From contig JAEUTP010000023.1 in assembly GCA_016787705.1 (NCBI GenBank), forward strand, positions 41,551 to 105,550: a stretch of 64,000 nt of DNA. Direction: 5' to 3'. Positions 18,233 to 26,769 of this stretch are shown here, piece after piece. The DNA comes from Bacteroidia bacterium. GTDB taxonomy: Bacteria; Bacteroidota; Bacteroidia; B-17B0; Aurantibacillaceae. A model generated the notes under the pieces. The model was given only the letters and a program-made list of their open reading frames with translations. It did no database searches and was not told the DNA's origin. Each line of letters opens with the position of its first letter. Positions within the stretch are counted from its first letter, which is position 1. Both the position numbers and the translations under genes were made by a program.

Positions 18233-18330
18233 AATTAAACTTCTTTGTTAGATACTAAAGCTACTTTAAAGTTTTAACTACAAAGGCCAAAAAAAATTAA
18301 ACTTACTAAAGGGGTTTTGTTAATTTATTT

Positions 18331-18418
18331 AACCACTAAGAACACAAAGAAGGCTCTAAGTGCACAAAAAACTTTTACTTAGTGTTCTTTGTGATCTCTT
18401 AGTGCGCTTTGTGGTTAG
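18331..18418. repeat. Inverted repeat of the AACCACTAAGAACACAAAG type
   Basis: AACCACTAAGAACACAAAG (18331-18349) is mirrored by the reverse complement of CTTAGTGTTCTTTGTG and TTAGTGCGCTTTGTGGTT in 18378-18416. AC(A/T)AAG and CTAAG words recur in both directions. This is a commonly seen intergenic repeat in Bacteroidota. The rest of the 288-base gap before the next gene holds nothing else I can name. Confidence 0.7.
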
Positions 18419-18520
18419 ATTTATGTCAATATTACAAGGGTTTAAAGCACACGGATGTTATTTTGACATGAAAACATAAATGGCATTTAGTTTGTTCTAA
18501 CTTAGTAAAAAAATATAATT

Positions 18521-19222
18521 ATGTATGATTTAGGTTTATTGGTAATTGCAGGTGTATTTATGATAATAGGGCTGTTAGTAAGCTCAAGATTAAAAAGCAA
18601 ATTTGCCAAGTACTCCAAAGAGCGCCTATCATCGGGCCTTAGTGGAAAAGAAATAGCAGAAAAGATGTTGAAAGAAAACGGCATTTACGATGTAAAAGTA
18701 ATGAGTGTGGAAGGGCAATTAACAGATCATTATAATCCGGCTAATAAAACAGTTAATTTAAGTGCCGATGTTTATAATGGTGTAAATATTGCCGCAGCAG
18801 CAGTTGCAGCGCACGAATGTGGTCACGCTGTACAACACGCAACAGCATACCAATGGCTAACCATGAGAAGTAAATTAGTACCGGTAGTACAAATTGCAAG
18901 TAATTTAATGAGTTTTTTAACTATAGGTTTAGCATTTGCAGCATATAGTATGCACAGCATGATGAATTCTATGCTTTTGATATTCATTGTTTTACAGGGT
19001 GCTATTACATTATTTAGTTTAATTACTTTACCTGTAGAGGTAGATGCCAGTAAAAGAGCTTTGGCATGGTTGGATAACTCGAGATTAACAAGGGATTATG
19101 AGCATGCAGAAGCCAAAGATGCTTTACAATGGGCGGCTTATACATATTTTGTTGCTGCATTAGGATCTGTTGCTACATTGTTATACTATATTTGGAGATT
19201 TACAGGCAGCAGCAGAGATTAA
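18521..19222 (+). CDS. Membrane zinc metallopeptidase, YugP family
   Basis: 233 aa protein of the Zn_peptidase_2/YugP family. One helix at the N-terminus, then the zinc motif in A-A-V-A-A-H-E-C-G-H-A-V-Q-H (H-E-x-x-H), two central hydrophobic helices, the segment L-P-V-E-V-D-A-S-K-R-A-L with a likely third zinc ligand, and A-A-Y-T-Y-F-V-A-A-L near the end. Substrate is unknown for the family. It stands alone ahead of the SRP RNA gene. Confidence 0.92.
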   Translation: MYDLGLLVIAGVFMIIGLLVSSRLKSKFAKYSKERLSSGLSGKEIAEKMLKENGIYDVKVMSVEGQLTDHYNPANKTVNLSADVYNGVNIAAAAVAAHECGHAVQHATAYQWLTMRSKLVPVVQIASNLMSFLTIGLAFAAYSMHSMMNSMLLIFIVLQGAITLFSLITLPVEVDASKRALAWLDNSRLTRDYEHAEAKDALQWAAYTYFVAALGSVATLLYYIWRFTGSSRD

Positions 19223-19266
19223 AAGAAAAATTAAAATAAATTAGTAGCTATACTTAAAATAATTAC

Positions 19267-19274
19267 TAATTTTG
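19267..19274 (+). promoter_or_regulatory. -7 box of the SRP RNA promoter
   Basis: TAATTTTG fits the Bacteroidota TAnnTTTG element exactly and lies 5 bases before the predicted 5' end of the SRP RNA (19279). No convincing -33 element was seen. Confidence 0.7.
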
Positions 19275-19278
19275 TCAC

Positions 19279-19378
19279 GGGTAAGTCTTTCACGACCAGC
19301 TCCTACAGAATCCCCCAGGTTGGGAACAAAGCAAGGGTATGCGGTTGAGCGGTGCGATGAGAGTAGCTTACCCTTTTT
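19279..19378 (+). ncRNA. ffs: Signal recognition particle RNA, small bacterial type
   Basis: The RNA scaffold that binds Ffh. The 5' GGGTAAG (19279-19285) pairs with 3' CTTACCC (19367-19373). The conserved apical domain is visible: CCCCCAGG, then TTGGGAACAAAGCAAGGG, with the GGAA tetraloop and the AGCA side of the symmetric loop, followed by GGTGCGATGAGAGT. A run of eight T from 19373-19380 follows as terminator. Length near 100 nt fits the short bacterial form without Alu domain. Open frames across this stretch are spurious. Confidence 0.93.
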
Positions 19379-19569
19379 TTATTCCTTTTTTTTATTTCCC
19401 ATTCCATTCACTCAGTCAAACACAGGTTTCACTCAAAAAATTAACATTTTTAACATTTCAATTTCAAACATTCGTTAAATTGGTATATATTTGTCGGTAT
19501 AAATCATTTAAACCAATTGCCAATAGAATAGACATTTACTAGATCTCCTTAATTAAAAATAGTAAAAAG

Positions 19570-20172
19570 ATGTCTATTGAATTATTAAATGATAACGAGT
19601 TGGTGCAACTCTATATTGGCGGAAACGAAGAATCCTTATCAGTTTTATTAACACGTCATAAAAGAAAGATTTTTTCTTCTATTATGGTTGTTGTTAAGAA
19701 TAAAGCTTTGGCCGAAGATATTTTTCAGGATACTTTTTTTAAAGTGATTCAAACATTAAAACGCGGTCAATACAGTGAAGAAGGTAAATTTTTACCCTGG
19801 GTTATTCGTATTGCGCGTAACCTGATTATCGATCACTTTCGCCGTATCAAAAAAATGCCACCGGTACCTATTTACGTAAACGAAGAAGGTGAAGAAATAA
19901 GCGTATTTAATACACTTGCAAGCGATACTCAGGAACCTGATAATTTTGACGAAACAGCCAAATTCAAAAAAAGCATTCGCTCTATTATTAACGAGTTGCC
20001 TGCCGATCAGCGTGAAGTAGTAATTATGCGTACTTATTACGATATGAGTTTTAAAGAAATAGCGGATGTTACAAATGTTTCAATTAATACAGCATTGGGC
20101 AGAATGCGTTATGGACTTTTAAATCTTAAAAAACTGATCGAAGAAAGAAAGCTGGAAGTTTCTTTCAGGTAA
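19570..20172 (+). CDS. ECF-type RNA polymerase sigma factor
   Basis: 200 aa sigma-70 family protein. Region 2 runs from about residue 25 (L-L-T-R-H-K-R-K-I-F) through A-E-D-I-F-Q-D-T-F-F-K-V to I-R-I-A-R-N-L-I-I-D-H-F-R-R. Region 4 includes L-P-A-D-Q-R-E-V-V-I-M-R-T-Y-Y-D-M-S-F-K-E-I-A and ends in the recognition helix S-I-N-T-A-L-G-R-M-R-Y. No anti-sigma factor gene is next to it, so the controlling signal is unknown. It is followed by a strong terminator. Confidence 0.93.
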   Translation: MSIELLNDNELVQLYIGGNEESLSVLLTRHKRKIFSSIMVVVKNKALAEDIFQDTFFKVIQTLKRGQYSEEGKFLPWVIRIARNLIIDHFRRIKKMPPVPIYVNEEGEEISVFNTLASDTQEPDNFDETAKFKKSIRSIINELPADQREVVIMRTYYDMSFKEIADVTNVSINTALGRMRYGLLNLKKLIEERKLEVSFR

Positions 20173-20190
20173 ATTAATTTTTAATAAAAA

Positions 20191-20218
20191 AGGCTGCATA
20201 AATTATGCAGCCTTTTTT
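20191..20218. terminator. Bidirectional intrinsic terminator
   Basis: GGCTGCAT (20192-20199) pairs with ATGCAGCC (20205-20212), flanked by A-run and T-run on the two sides. It lies between the convergent sigma factor gene and hpf and can serve both. Confidence 0.9.
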
Positions 20219-20239
20219 ATTTTTATAATTGAGAAGAAA

Positions 20240-20536
20240 TTATCCTTTTATTTTTTCTTTGTGCTTAATGATCTGGTTTCTTAAAGCTTCGCATGTAAGA
20301 TCTGTTGATTCTTCAAAGCTTGCAGATTGTTTCTTGGCAAAGAACTCATGGCCTTTACCCAGCATTTTTATCTCGGCTATTTTATTTTCGTTATTACCGT
20401 TCTTATCTAATCTAAGCGTTATTTCGCTATTAATAATTCCATCATAATACTTGTTTAACTTTCCTACTTTATCATTAACAAAATCAAGTAATTTTTTGTC
20501 TGCATCAAAATGCACTGATTGAATGTTGATTGTCAT
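20240..20536 (-). CDS. hpf: Ribosome hibernation promoting factor (HPF/RaiA family, short form)
   Basis: 98 aa ribosome-associated protein that promotes inactive ribosomes in stationary phase. It begins M-T-I-N-I-Q-S-V-H-F-D-A-D-K-K-L and contains V-N-D-K-V-G-K-L-N-K-Y-Y and the basic segment near the C-terminus, as in the family. It is the short form without the dimerisation tail. Last gene of the rpsU-xerC-hpf run. Confidence 0.93.
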   Translation of the reverse strand: MTINIQSVHFDADKKLLDFVNDKVGKLNKYYDGIINSEITLRLDKNGNNENKIAEIKMLGKGHEFFAKKQSASFEESTDLTCEALRNQIIKHKEKIKG

Positions 20537-20566
20537 AACTTGTTTTCCTTTCTGTTTTTTGTGTTA

Positions 20567-21463
20567 TTAATTACCCGAATGCGGGTGTGCCTGATTATAC
20601 GATTTTTTTAATTTTTCTATTGTATTGTGTGTGTAAATTTGTGTTGCTGCTAAACTTGCATGGCCTAATAATTCTTTAACGGCATTAATATCTGCACCAT
20701 TATTTAATAAATGGGTGGCAAATGTGTGACGTAAAACGTGTGGACTTTTTTTGGAATTGGTAGTAATGGCACTTAATGCACCTGAAACTATTTTAGTTAC
20801 ATTTTGCGGGCTAAGCGGTTTATTTTTTAAAGTAACCAACAATATTGGATTCTGGAGATTTGTATCTTTTTTTACGTTCATATACTCTTCAAGGTTACGT
20901 TTAAGATCAATTCCAAAAGGAATGATCCTTTCTTTATTTCTTTTACCTAAAACCTTTAACTGACCATTAAAAAAATCAATATCGCTTTCTTTTAAACCTA
21001 TCAGCTCTGCCCTTCTTATACCGGTTTGATAAAAAATATCAATTACCAATTTATCCCGCAGGCCTTCAAAGCCTTCTTTAAAAGTATAACCCTCAAAAAG
21101 CTTTTTTGTTTGACTTTCATCTATAAAAACAGGCAGCTTCTTTGCAATTTTTGGCCCCTGCAATTTTTGCATAGGGTTAATTGTTAAAACCTGGGATCTT
21201 ACAAGGTATTTAAAAAATGACTTTAAGGTGCTTAATTTACGGTTAACACTGCGGGGCGATTGTTTTTTATCTATTAAAAAGGCCATAAAGCCCCTTGCAT
21301 GCTGGTGAGATATTTCGAAAAGGTTTAAATTGCCTGATTCAGCATCCAAAAATCGAAAAAATTCATTAAGGTCTAAAGCGTAATTTTTTACCGTTAAAGC
21401 GCTGGCACGCTTTTGCAAGCTTAAATACTGTGTAAAATCCCTTATCGCCTCTTCTGCCTTCAT
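20567..21463 (-). CDS. Tyrosine recombinase XerC/XerD
   Basis: Site-specific recombinase, likely for chromosome dimer resolution. The N-terminal SAM-like DNA-binding domain covers about residues 1-95; the catalytic domain shows T-G-I-R-R-A-E-L (Arg I), V-L-G-K-R-N-K (Lys), H-V-L-R-H-T-F-A-T-H (H-x-x-R), L-L-G-H-A-S-L and the nucleophile Tyr in T-Q-I-Y-T-H. The frame opens with TTG at 21496; ATG at 21463 (M-K-A-E-E-A) gives the usual length (298 aa). Lying between rpsU and hpf, it is the housekeeping enzyme, not an integrase of a mobile element. XerC or XerD cannot be told apart here. Confidence 0.92.
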   Translation of the reverse strand: MKAEEAIRDFTQYLSLQKRASALTVKNYALDLNEFFRFLDAESGNLNLFEISHQHARGFMAFLIDKKQSPRSVNRKLSTLKSFFKYLVRSQVLTINPMQKLQGPKIAKKLPVFIDESQTKKLFEGYTFKEGFEGLRDKLVIDIFYQTGIRRAELIGLKESDIDFFNGQLKVLGKRNKERIIPFGIDLKRNLEEYMNVKKDTNLQNPILLVTLKNKPLSPQNVTKIVSGALSAITTNSKKSPHVLRHTFATHLLNNGADINAVKELLGHASLAATQIYTHNTIEKLKKSYNQAHPHSGN

Positions 21464-21543
21464 AAAATAAAAAAATCCTAAAACGAATTTATGCAATTCA
21501 CTTTAGGATTCCAATACAAAAATTGTAAAATATAAGAAAGATA

Positions 21544-21741
21544 TTACTTCTCGATTGCGCCGATCTGTAATTTTTGCTTGTAAGCTGCTTTAATGATCTC
21601 TTCGCGACGACGAACAGATGGTTTTGTAAATTTAGTACGCTCGCGTAATTGTTTAACTACACCAGTTTTTTCGAATTTCTTCTTGTACTTTTTTAAGGCT
21701 TTCTCAATGTTATCGCCTTCTTTAATTTGAACTATTAGCAT
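21544..21741 (-). CDS. rpsU: 30S ribosomal protein S21
   Basis: 65 aa basic protein starting M-L-I-V-Q-I-K-E-G-D-N-I-E-K-A-L and containing R-R-R-E-E-I-I-K-A-A-Y, typical of S21. The frame runs back to 21792 but ATG at 21741 fits the family start. Head of the rpsU-xerC-hpf run. Confidence 0.96.
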   Translation of the reverse strand: MLIVQIKEGDNIEKALKKYKKKFEKTGVVKQLRERTKFTKPSVRRREEIIKAAYKQKLQIGAIEK

Positions 21742-21771
21742 TTTTTTAGTCTGTTTATTATTTAAGAGGTG

Positions 21772-21779
21772 CAAATATA
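21772..21779 (-). promoter_or_regulatory. -7 box upstream of rpsU
   Basis: On the - strand 21779-21772 reads TATATTTG, a full match to TAnnTTTG, 31 bases before the rpsU start. A -33 element at the right distance is not obvious. Confidence 0.55.
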
Positions 21780-21869
21780 ATGAATTTTTCAAATACCCTA
21801 AAATATTTTTTCGGGCTTTTTCATGCTTTTACGTGGCAAATACCCTAAATTTACTGTTTTCCTTAATTT

Positions 21870-22871
21870 ATGCAAAAAGACAGCTTCTTAAAGTTTAAAA
21901 ATGTAATAAAAAAGTCTGCAAACATTGTTATTACAACACATTGGAGCCCCGATGGCGATGCTATGGGAAGCAGTTTGGCCCTGTATAATTACCTTTTAAA
22001 GCTTAAAAAAAAGGTAAAAGTGGTAGTTCCGAATGCTTATCCTGAGTTTTTGAACTGGCTACCTGGCAATAACCAGGTAATTATTCATCAAAAAAATGAA
22101 GCTAAAGTAGAAAAACTGGTAAAAGCTGCAGATCTTATTTTTACACTCGATTTTAACTCATTTAAGCGTATAGAAAAATTGGGAGAATTGCTGGCAAAGG
22201 CCTCTGCTCCTATTGTAATGATAGATCATCATCAGCAACCTGATAAATATGCGAAGTATTATTTTCACGATATAGCGGCTTGTAGCACTTGTGAATTAAT
22301 TTATGAGCTGATTGTGGGAATGGGCGGAAAGATACTTATCGATAAAAAAATCGCTTCCTGTTTGTATACAGGCTTAATGACCGATACAGGCTCTTTCCGC
22401 TACCCAAGTGTTACAGCAAAAACGCACCTTGTAGTTTCTGAACTTTTAAAAACAGGAATGGTACCTGCCGATGTGCACAGCGCTGTTTATGACACTTACA
22501 GCTATGAACGCCTAAAACTTCTTGGTTATTTATTGAGTGAAAAAATGGAGCTGGTAAAAGATGTTCCTACGGCTTACTTTGCTATTAGTGAAAAAGAATT
22601 AAAACGTTTCAATTATCAAAAAGGCGATACCGAAGGCATTGTCAATTATCCTTTCTCAATAAAAGGCATAAAAGTTTGTGCCATGTTTATGGAATCGGAA
22701 GAAGGTTACATAAAAATTTCTTTCCGCAGTAAAGGAAAAATTGACGTGAACACATTTGCACGTGAACATTTTAATGGCGGTGGACATATTAACGCTGCCG
22801 GGGGAAGAAGCGAATTATCGCTTAAAGAAACGGTTAAGAAATTTGTTGTACTTTCAAAAACACTGTTCTGA
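21870..22871 (+). CDS. nrnA: DHH-family phosphoesterase NrnA (oligoribonuclease/pAp phosphatase)
   Basis: Hydrolyses short oligoribonucleotides and 3'-phosphoadenosine-5'-phosphate. The DHH domain shows H-W-S-P-D-G-D-A-M-G-S-S, L-D-F-N-S-F-K-R, the D-H-H motif in V-M-I-D-H-H-Q-Q-P-D, and T-G-L-M-T-D-T-G-S-F-R; the DHHA1 domain ends with F-N-G-G-G-H-I-N-A-A-G-G. 333 aa is typical. It overlaps in arrangement with the next gene (2-base gap). Confidence 0.93.
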   Translation: MQKDSFLKFKNVIKKSANIVITTHWSPDGDAMGSSLALYNYLLKLKKKVKVVVPNAYPEFLNWLPGNNQVIIHQKNEAKVEKLVKAADLIFTLDFNSFKRIEKLGELLAKASAPIVMIDHHQQPDKYAKYYFHDIAACSTCELIYELIVGMGGKILIDKKIASCLYTGLMTDTGSFRYPSVTAKTHLVVSELLKTGMVPADVHSAVYDTYSYERLKLLGYLLSEKMELVKDVPTAYFAISEKELKRFNYQKGDTEGIVNYPFSIKGIKVCAMFMESEEGYIKISFRSKGKIDVNTFAREHFNGGGHINAAGGRSELSLKETVKKFVVLSKTLF

Positions 22872-22873
22872 TC

Positions 22874-23383
22874 ATGCTAACTAAATTAGCCGAAATAAGC
22901 TTAAAATCACAGGTCGCCAAAGATAATTCGGCAACACCAAAACAATTTTTACCCTGGGATAAAATTCAGAAAGTAGCATTGGTCATTAGCAAAGACCAAA
23001 CTATAAATAAAAGCGCGATCGATAAATTTATTGCCGATTCACAAAAACATGTAGAGGTTTTTTTTATTGAATTACATTCAAAAGAAAAAAGCTATGGCGA
23101 TTGGAAATGTTTTACAAAAAAAGACAAGTCGCTTTTAAACCTTCCCAAAAAACCAGCAGCTGATGAAATTAGTTCAAAAAAATTTGATCTTGTAATAAAC
23201 GCGGCCACTCAATTTAATTTGTTTGCTTCGGCCATTACTTCCAGAATTAAAGCTCCAATAAAATGCGGACAAAACAATGATAATAATGAGGTGCAGTTGA
23301 TCATTCAAAAAACAGAACCTTTTAATTTGATCAATTATTTGAATGATGTTGTTAAATACTTAAAAATGATAAAGGACAAGTAA
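22874..23383 (+). CDS. Conserved cytosolic protein, DUF6913-like
   Basis: 169 aa protein with no signal peptide, starting two bases after nrnA. It has a V-A-L-V-I-S-K-D strand near residue 35, F-D-L-V-I-N-A-A-T-Q-F-N near 120 and K-A-P-I-K-C-G-Q. This looks like the DUF6913 family of Bacteroidota that commonly sits near nrnA; the family call is by eye. Function unknown. Confidence 0.65.
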   Translation: MLTKLAEISLKSQVAKDNSATPKQFLPWDKIQKVALVISKDQTINKSAIDKFIADSQKHVEVFFIELHSKEKSYGDWKCFTKKDKSLLNLPKKPAADEISSKKFDLVINAATQFNLFASAITSRIKAPIKCGQNNDNNEVQLIIQKTEPFNLINYLNDVVKYLKMIKDK

Positions 23384-23389
23384 CATAAA

Positions 23390-23464
23390 GCCTCACCCTT
23401 CGGTCTCTCACCAAATGAGAGTGACAGTAAATCTTATTATTTGGAGAAGGATTTAATATGAGGC
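23390..23464. repeat. Small palindromic repeat (GCCTCA...TGAGGC)
   Basis: GCCTCA at 23390-23395 pairs with TGAGGC at 23459-23464, and an inner hairpin CTCTCA/TGAGAG spans 23405-23421. The CACCCTTCGGTCTCTC word is typical of short Bacteroidota repeats. Confidence 0.5.
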
Positions 23465-23509
23465 GCAAACAAAAAAAATATTATATATTTAAACATCAAT
23501 AAAAAACTT

Positions 23510-25150
23510 ATGGACTTAGAATTTAATAAACACGACGACAAAATGCGTTTGCTCATTAGCCAAATGGAACAACGTTTGCAAAAAATTTATTTAGGCGGTG
23601 GTAAATCGCGTATTGATAAATTACACGAGCAAGGCAAAATGAGCGCCCGTGAGCGTATTGATTTTTTACTAGACAAGAATACAGCACGCACCGAAATTGG
23701 AGCTTTTGCGGGTTACGAAATGTATGCTGAGCATGGTGGCTGCCCAGGTGGTGGCGTGGTTATTGTTATTGGTTATGTGAGCGGAAAGCAATGCATTGTT
23801 GTTGCTAACGATGCAACTGTAAAAGCCGGAGCATGGTTTCCTATTACAGGAAAAAAGAATTTGCGTGCTCAGGAAATTGCCATGGAAAACCGTTTGCCAA
23901 TTATTTATTTGGTAGATAGTGCCGGTGTTTATTTACCGATGCAGGATGAGATCTTTCCTGACAAAGAACATTTTGGAAGGATCTTTAGAAATAACGCTGT
24001 AATGAGCAGCATGGGCATTTTACAAATTGCTGCTGTTATGGGTAGCTGTGTTGCCGGTGGTGCTTATTTGCCAATTATGAGTGACGAGGCTATGATCGTT
24101 GATAAAACAGGATCTATTTTTTTGGCCGGAAGTTATTTGGTAAAAGCTGCCATAGGCGAAAGTATTGATAATGAAACCTTGGGAGGAGCAACAACGCATT
24201 GCGAAATTAGCGGGGTTACTGATTATAAATGTAAAGATGATGCCGATTGCTTAACGCGTATTCGTAACATTATGGGTAAAGTTGGCGATTACGAAAAAGC
24301 AGGATTTAACCGCGTTGAAGCAGCCAAGCCTAAAAAAGATGAAAAAGAAATTTATGGTATTTTTCCTGATACTCGCGATAAGCAATACGATATGTATGAA
24401 ATTATTGAGCGTTTGGTAGATGGAAGCGTACATGATGAATACAAAGCAAATTATGGACAAAGCATAATTACTACTTACGCCCGTATTGATGGCTGGGCCG
24501 TTGGTATTGTTGCTAATCAACGCAAAGTGGTGAAAGCAAAAAAACCGGGAGGAAGTACCGAGATGCAATTTGGTGGTGTAATTTATAGCGACAGCGCCGA
24601 TAAAGCAGCACGCTTTATTATGAATTGTAATCAGAAGAAAATTCCATTGGTATTTTTACAGGATGCTACCGGTTTTATGGTTGGCTCCCGCAGCGAGCAT
24701 GGTGGTATCATTAAAGATGGAGCTAAATTGGTAAATGCAATGGCCAACTCTGTTGTACCAAAATTCACTATTATTTTAGGCAATAGTTATGGTGCAGCTA
24801 ATTATGCTATGTGTGGTAAAGCTTACGATCCAAGATTGATCGTTGGCTGGCCTACAGCGCAGGTAGCTGTAATGGGCGGGGCTCAAGCCGCAAAAGTATT
24901 AGTGCAAATAGAAGTAGCCAGCTTAAAAGCAAAAGGTGAAGAAATTACTCCTGAAAAAGAAGCGGAATTGTATAATAAAATTAAAGACCGCTACGATACA
25001 CAAACAACACCTTATTATGCTGCCGCACGTATTTGGCTCGATGCAATTATTGATCCTTTAGATACTCGCAAAGTAATTAGCATGGGAATAGAAATGGCTA
25101 ACCACGCGCCTATTACCAAGCAATACAATGTTGGCACTATTCAAACCTAA
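23510..25150 (+). CDS. Acyl-CoA carboxylase beta (carboxyltransferase) subunit
   Basis: Carboxyltransferase component of a biotin-dependent acyl-CoA carboxylase (propionyl-CoA or methylcrotonyl-CoA type). It holds the N-terminal crotonase-fold half with R-I-D-K-L-H-E-Q-G-K-M-S-A-R-E-R, V-V-A-N-D-A-T-V-K-A-G-A and the oxyanion-hole region with V-A-G-G-A-Y-L-P, and the C-terminal half with F-L-Q-D-A-T-G-F-M-V-G and the G-N-S-Y-G-A-A-N-Y-A-M-C-G region. 546 aa is the usual size. No biotin carboxylase/BCCP subunit lies nearby, so the substrate cannot be fixed from context. Confidence 0.92.
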   Translation: MDLEFNKHDDKMRLLISQMEQRLQKIYLGGGKSRIDKLHEQGKMSARERIDFLLDKNTARTEIGAFAGYEMYAEHGGCPGGGVVIVIGYVSGKQCIVVANDATVKAGAWFPITGKKNLRAQEIAMENRLPIIYLVDSAGVYLPMQDEIFPDKEHFGRIFRNNAVMSSMGILQIAAVMGSCVAGGAYLPIMSDEAMIVDKTGSIFLAGSYLVKAAIGESIDNETLGGATTHCEISGVTDYKCKDDADCLTRIRNIMGKVGDYEKAGFNRVEAAKPKKDEKEIYGIFPDTRDKQYDMYEIIERLVDGSVHDEYKANYGQSIITTYARIDGWAVGIVANQRKVVKAKKPGGSTEMQFGGVIYSDSADKAARFIMNCNQKKIPLVFLQDATGFMVGSRSEHGGIIKDGAKLVNAMANSVVPKFTIILGNSYGAANYAMCGKAYDPRLIVGWPTAQVAVMGGAQAAKVLVQIEVASLKAKGEEITPEKEAELYNKIKDRYDTQTTPYYAAARIWLDAIIDPLDTRKVISMGIEMANHAPITKQYNVGTIQT

Positions 25151-25318
25151 CTGCTATAAACGCATTGTCAGTTCGAGTATTTCCTCTTATGCAGGAATTA
25201 AGCTAAGTGACTACAAAATTTAACTTTTGATATTTTAAGTTCAATGTAATAGAACATTCAAAGTTCGTCGAAATTTAACATTCTTTATTGCGTTTGTTTT
25301 GTATTTTAGGAACACTTT

Positions 25319-26716
25319 ATGGAAGAAACACGTGTTCCCGAAATTAATGTAAAACAAGAATTTTACAGGTCAACTGAAAAATTTCATGTTATTGCTTGTT
25401 GGGTAGGCATGGCATTAAACATTGTGTGGTTTTTGAGCGATTATTTTGTTATTCCTCATTACTGGATTCCTTTTTTTATTTTCAGGGCAAGTGTCACAGG
25501 TATTAGTTTAGCAGTTTTGCTTAGTCGAAAAATAACCGGCGTTAACATTTATACCTGTATGTTTATTTTGGTATTGGGTATTTCAATACAAAACGCATAT
25601 ATGTGGAGCGTGATGGATATTTCCCATTTTCAAAAACACGCTTTTGCTTATATGGTTTTATTTATTGGTGTTGGCATGCTCGTGCTTTGGGAATTGCGCC
25701 TTTCCATCATTTTATTAATAGCTACCATTATCAGTAATATTGCCTTTTATATATTAAACAGTAAACTAACGGTTGATGAATTTATTATTAATGGCGGTTT
25801 ATTAACTTTTACTGTTGCAGTTTTTTGTGTATTTCTTATTCGTACACGTTATAGATTAACCTATCGTGAGATAAAAAGCCGCTTAGAACTGGCCAAATCA
25901 AAAGAGATTATTGAAGAAGCCCATATTGAAGTTGTAAATCAAAAAAAAGAAATTACCGATAGCATCAATTACGCACGAAGTATTCAGGAGTCTTTGATTC
26001 CATTAGAAACGCATTTTACCAAACATTTTAAAGACAGTTTTGTTTTGTTTAAACCAAAAGATATTGTTAGCGGCGATTTTTACTGGATCTATGAAAAAAA
26101 TAATATTGTTTTTTATGCCACCGGCGATTGCACGGGGCATGGCGTGCCGGGCGGCTTTATGACCATGCTTGGAATCTCTTTTTTAAATGAGATAGTTGAA
26201 GTAAAAGGCATTACTACCCCGTCTGAGATCTTAAATAATATGCGTGAAAAGATTATCACCACTTTAAAACAACATGGCAATTTTGGTGAAAGTAAAGATG
26301 GTATGGACATAACGGTTTGCAGCCTTGATAAAAATAAAAAAGAATTTCAGTATGCTTCAGCAAACAATGCTTTATATATAATTAAAGCAGAAAAGGCAGG
26401 CCACGGACAAGAATTAGAGATATACAGGGCAGATAAACAACCCTGCGGTTTTTATTTATTGCCAAAACCTTTTACCAATAATATTATTAAATTAGAAGAA
26501 GGAGATGCGATCTATACTTTTTCTGACGGCTTTCCTGACCAGTTTGGCGGCCCAACCGGAAGAAAGTACATGCACAAACAATTTAAAGAAGTATTGCTAC
26601 AAAACGCGCATTTAAACTTTACAGAGCAAAAAAATTTATTGAATGCCTCATTTGAAAACTGGCGTGGTAAACAAGACCAGGTAGATGATGTGTTGGTAAT
26701 TGGAGTAAAAGTATAA
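25319..26716 (+). CDS. Membrane SpoIIE-type PP2C serine/threonine phosphatase
   Basis: 465 aa signalling enzyme. The N-terminal 180 residues hold about six membrane helices; a linker/coiled coil follows (K-K-E-I-T-D-S-I-N-Y-A-R-S-I-Q-E). The SpoIIE domain has D-I-V-S-G-D-F-Y-W, G-D-C-T-G-H-G-V-P-G, G-M-D-I-T-V-C, F-S-D-G-F-P-D-Q-F-G and V-D-D-V-L-V-I-G, so the metal-binding Asp residues are present. In Bacteroidota such phosphatases can act on SiaC-like or anti-sigma antagonist proteins; the SiaC-like protein of this window (4.1 kb) is a possible substrate. It appears monocistronic. Confidence 0.92.
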   Translation: MEETRVPEINVKQEFYRSTEKFHVIACWVGMALNIVWFLSDYFVIPHYWIPFFIFRASVTGISLAVLLSRKITGVNIYTCMFILVLGISIQNAYMWSVMDISHFQKHAFAYMVLFIGVGMLVLWELRLSIILLIATIISNIAFYILNSKLTVDEFIINGGLLTFTVAVFCVFLIRTRYRLTYREIKSRLELAKSKEIIEEAHIEVVNQKKEITDSINYARSIQESLIPLETHFTKHFKDSFVLFKPKDIVSGDFYWIYEKNNIVFYATGDCTGHGVPGGFMTMLGISFLNEIVEVKGITTPSEILNNMREKIITTLKQHGNFGESKDGMDITVCSLDKNKKEFQYASANNALYIIKAEKAGHGQELEIYRADKQPCGFYLLPKPFTNNIIKLEEGDAIYTFSDGFPDQFGGPTGRKYMHKQFKEVLLQNAHLNFTEQKNLLNASFENWRGKQDQVDDVLVIGVKV

Positions 26717-26719
26717 TAC

Positions 26720-26748
26720 AAACTCCCGTTGTTTTAGAAAGGGAGTTT
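26720..26748. terminator. Terminator-like hairpin between convergent genes
   Basis: AAACTCCC (26720-26727) pairs with GGGAGTTT (26741-26748), with a short T-run after it. It separates the phosphatase gene from the - strand gene ending at 26770. Confidence 0.65.
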
Positions 26749-26769
26749 TAACAAATTCACTAATTAATT

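Noticed and set aside
19272..19542. Two open reading frames of 67-68 codons on the + strand
   Set aside because: They lie across the SRP RNA and its T-rich terminator; the RNA fold and -7 box explain this stretch better.
20567..21463. Tyrosine recombinase as a sign of an integrated mobile element
   Set aside because: It lies between rpsU and hpf in a housekeeping run, with no att repeats, tRNA or phage genes nearby; it is a Xer enzyme.
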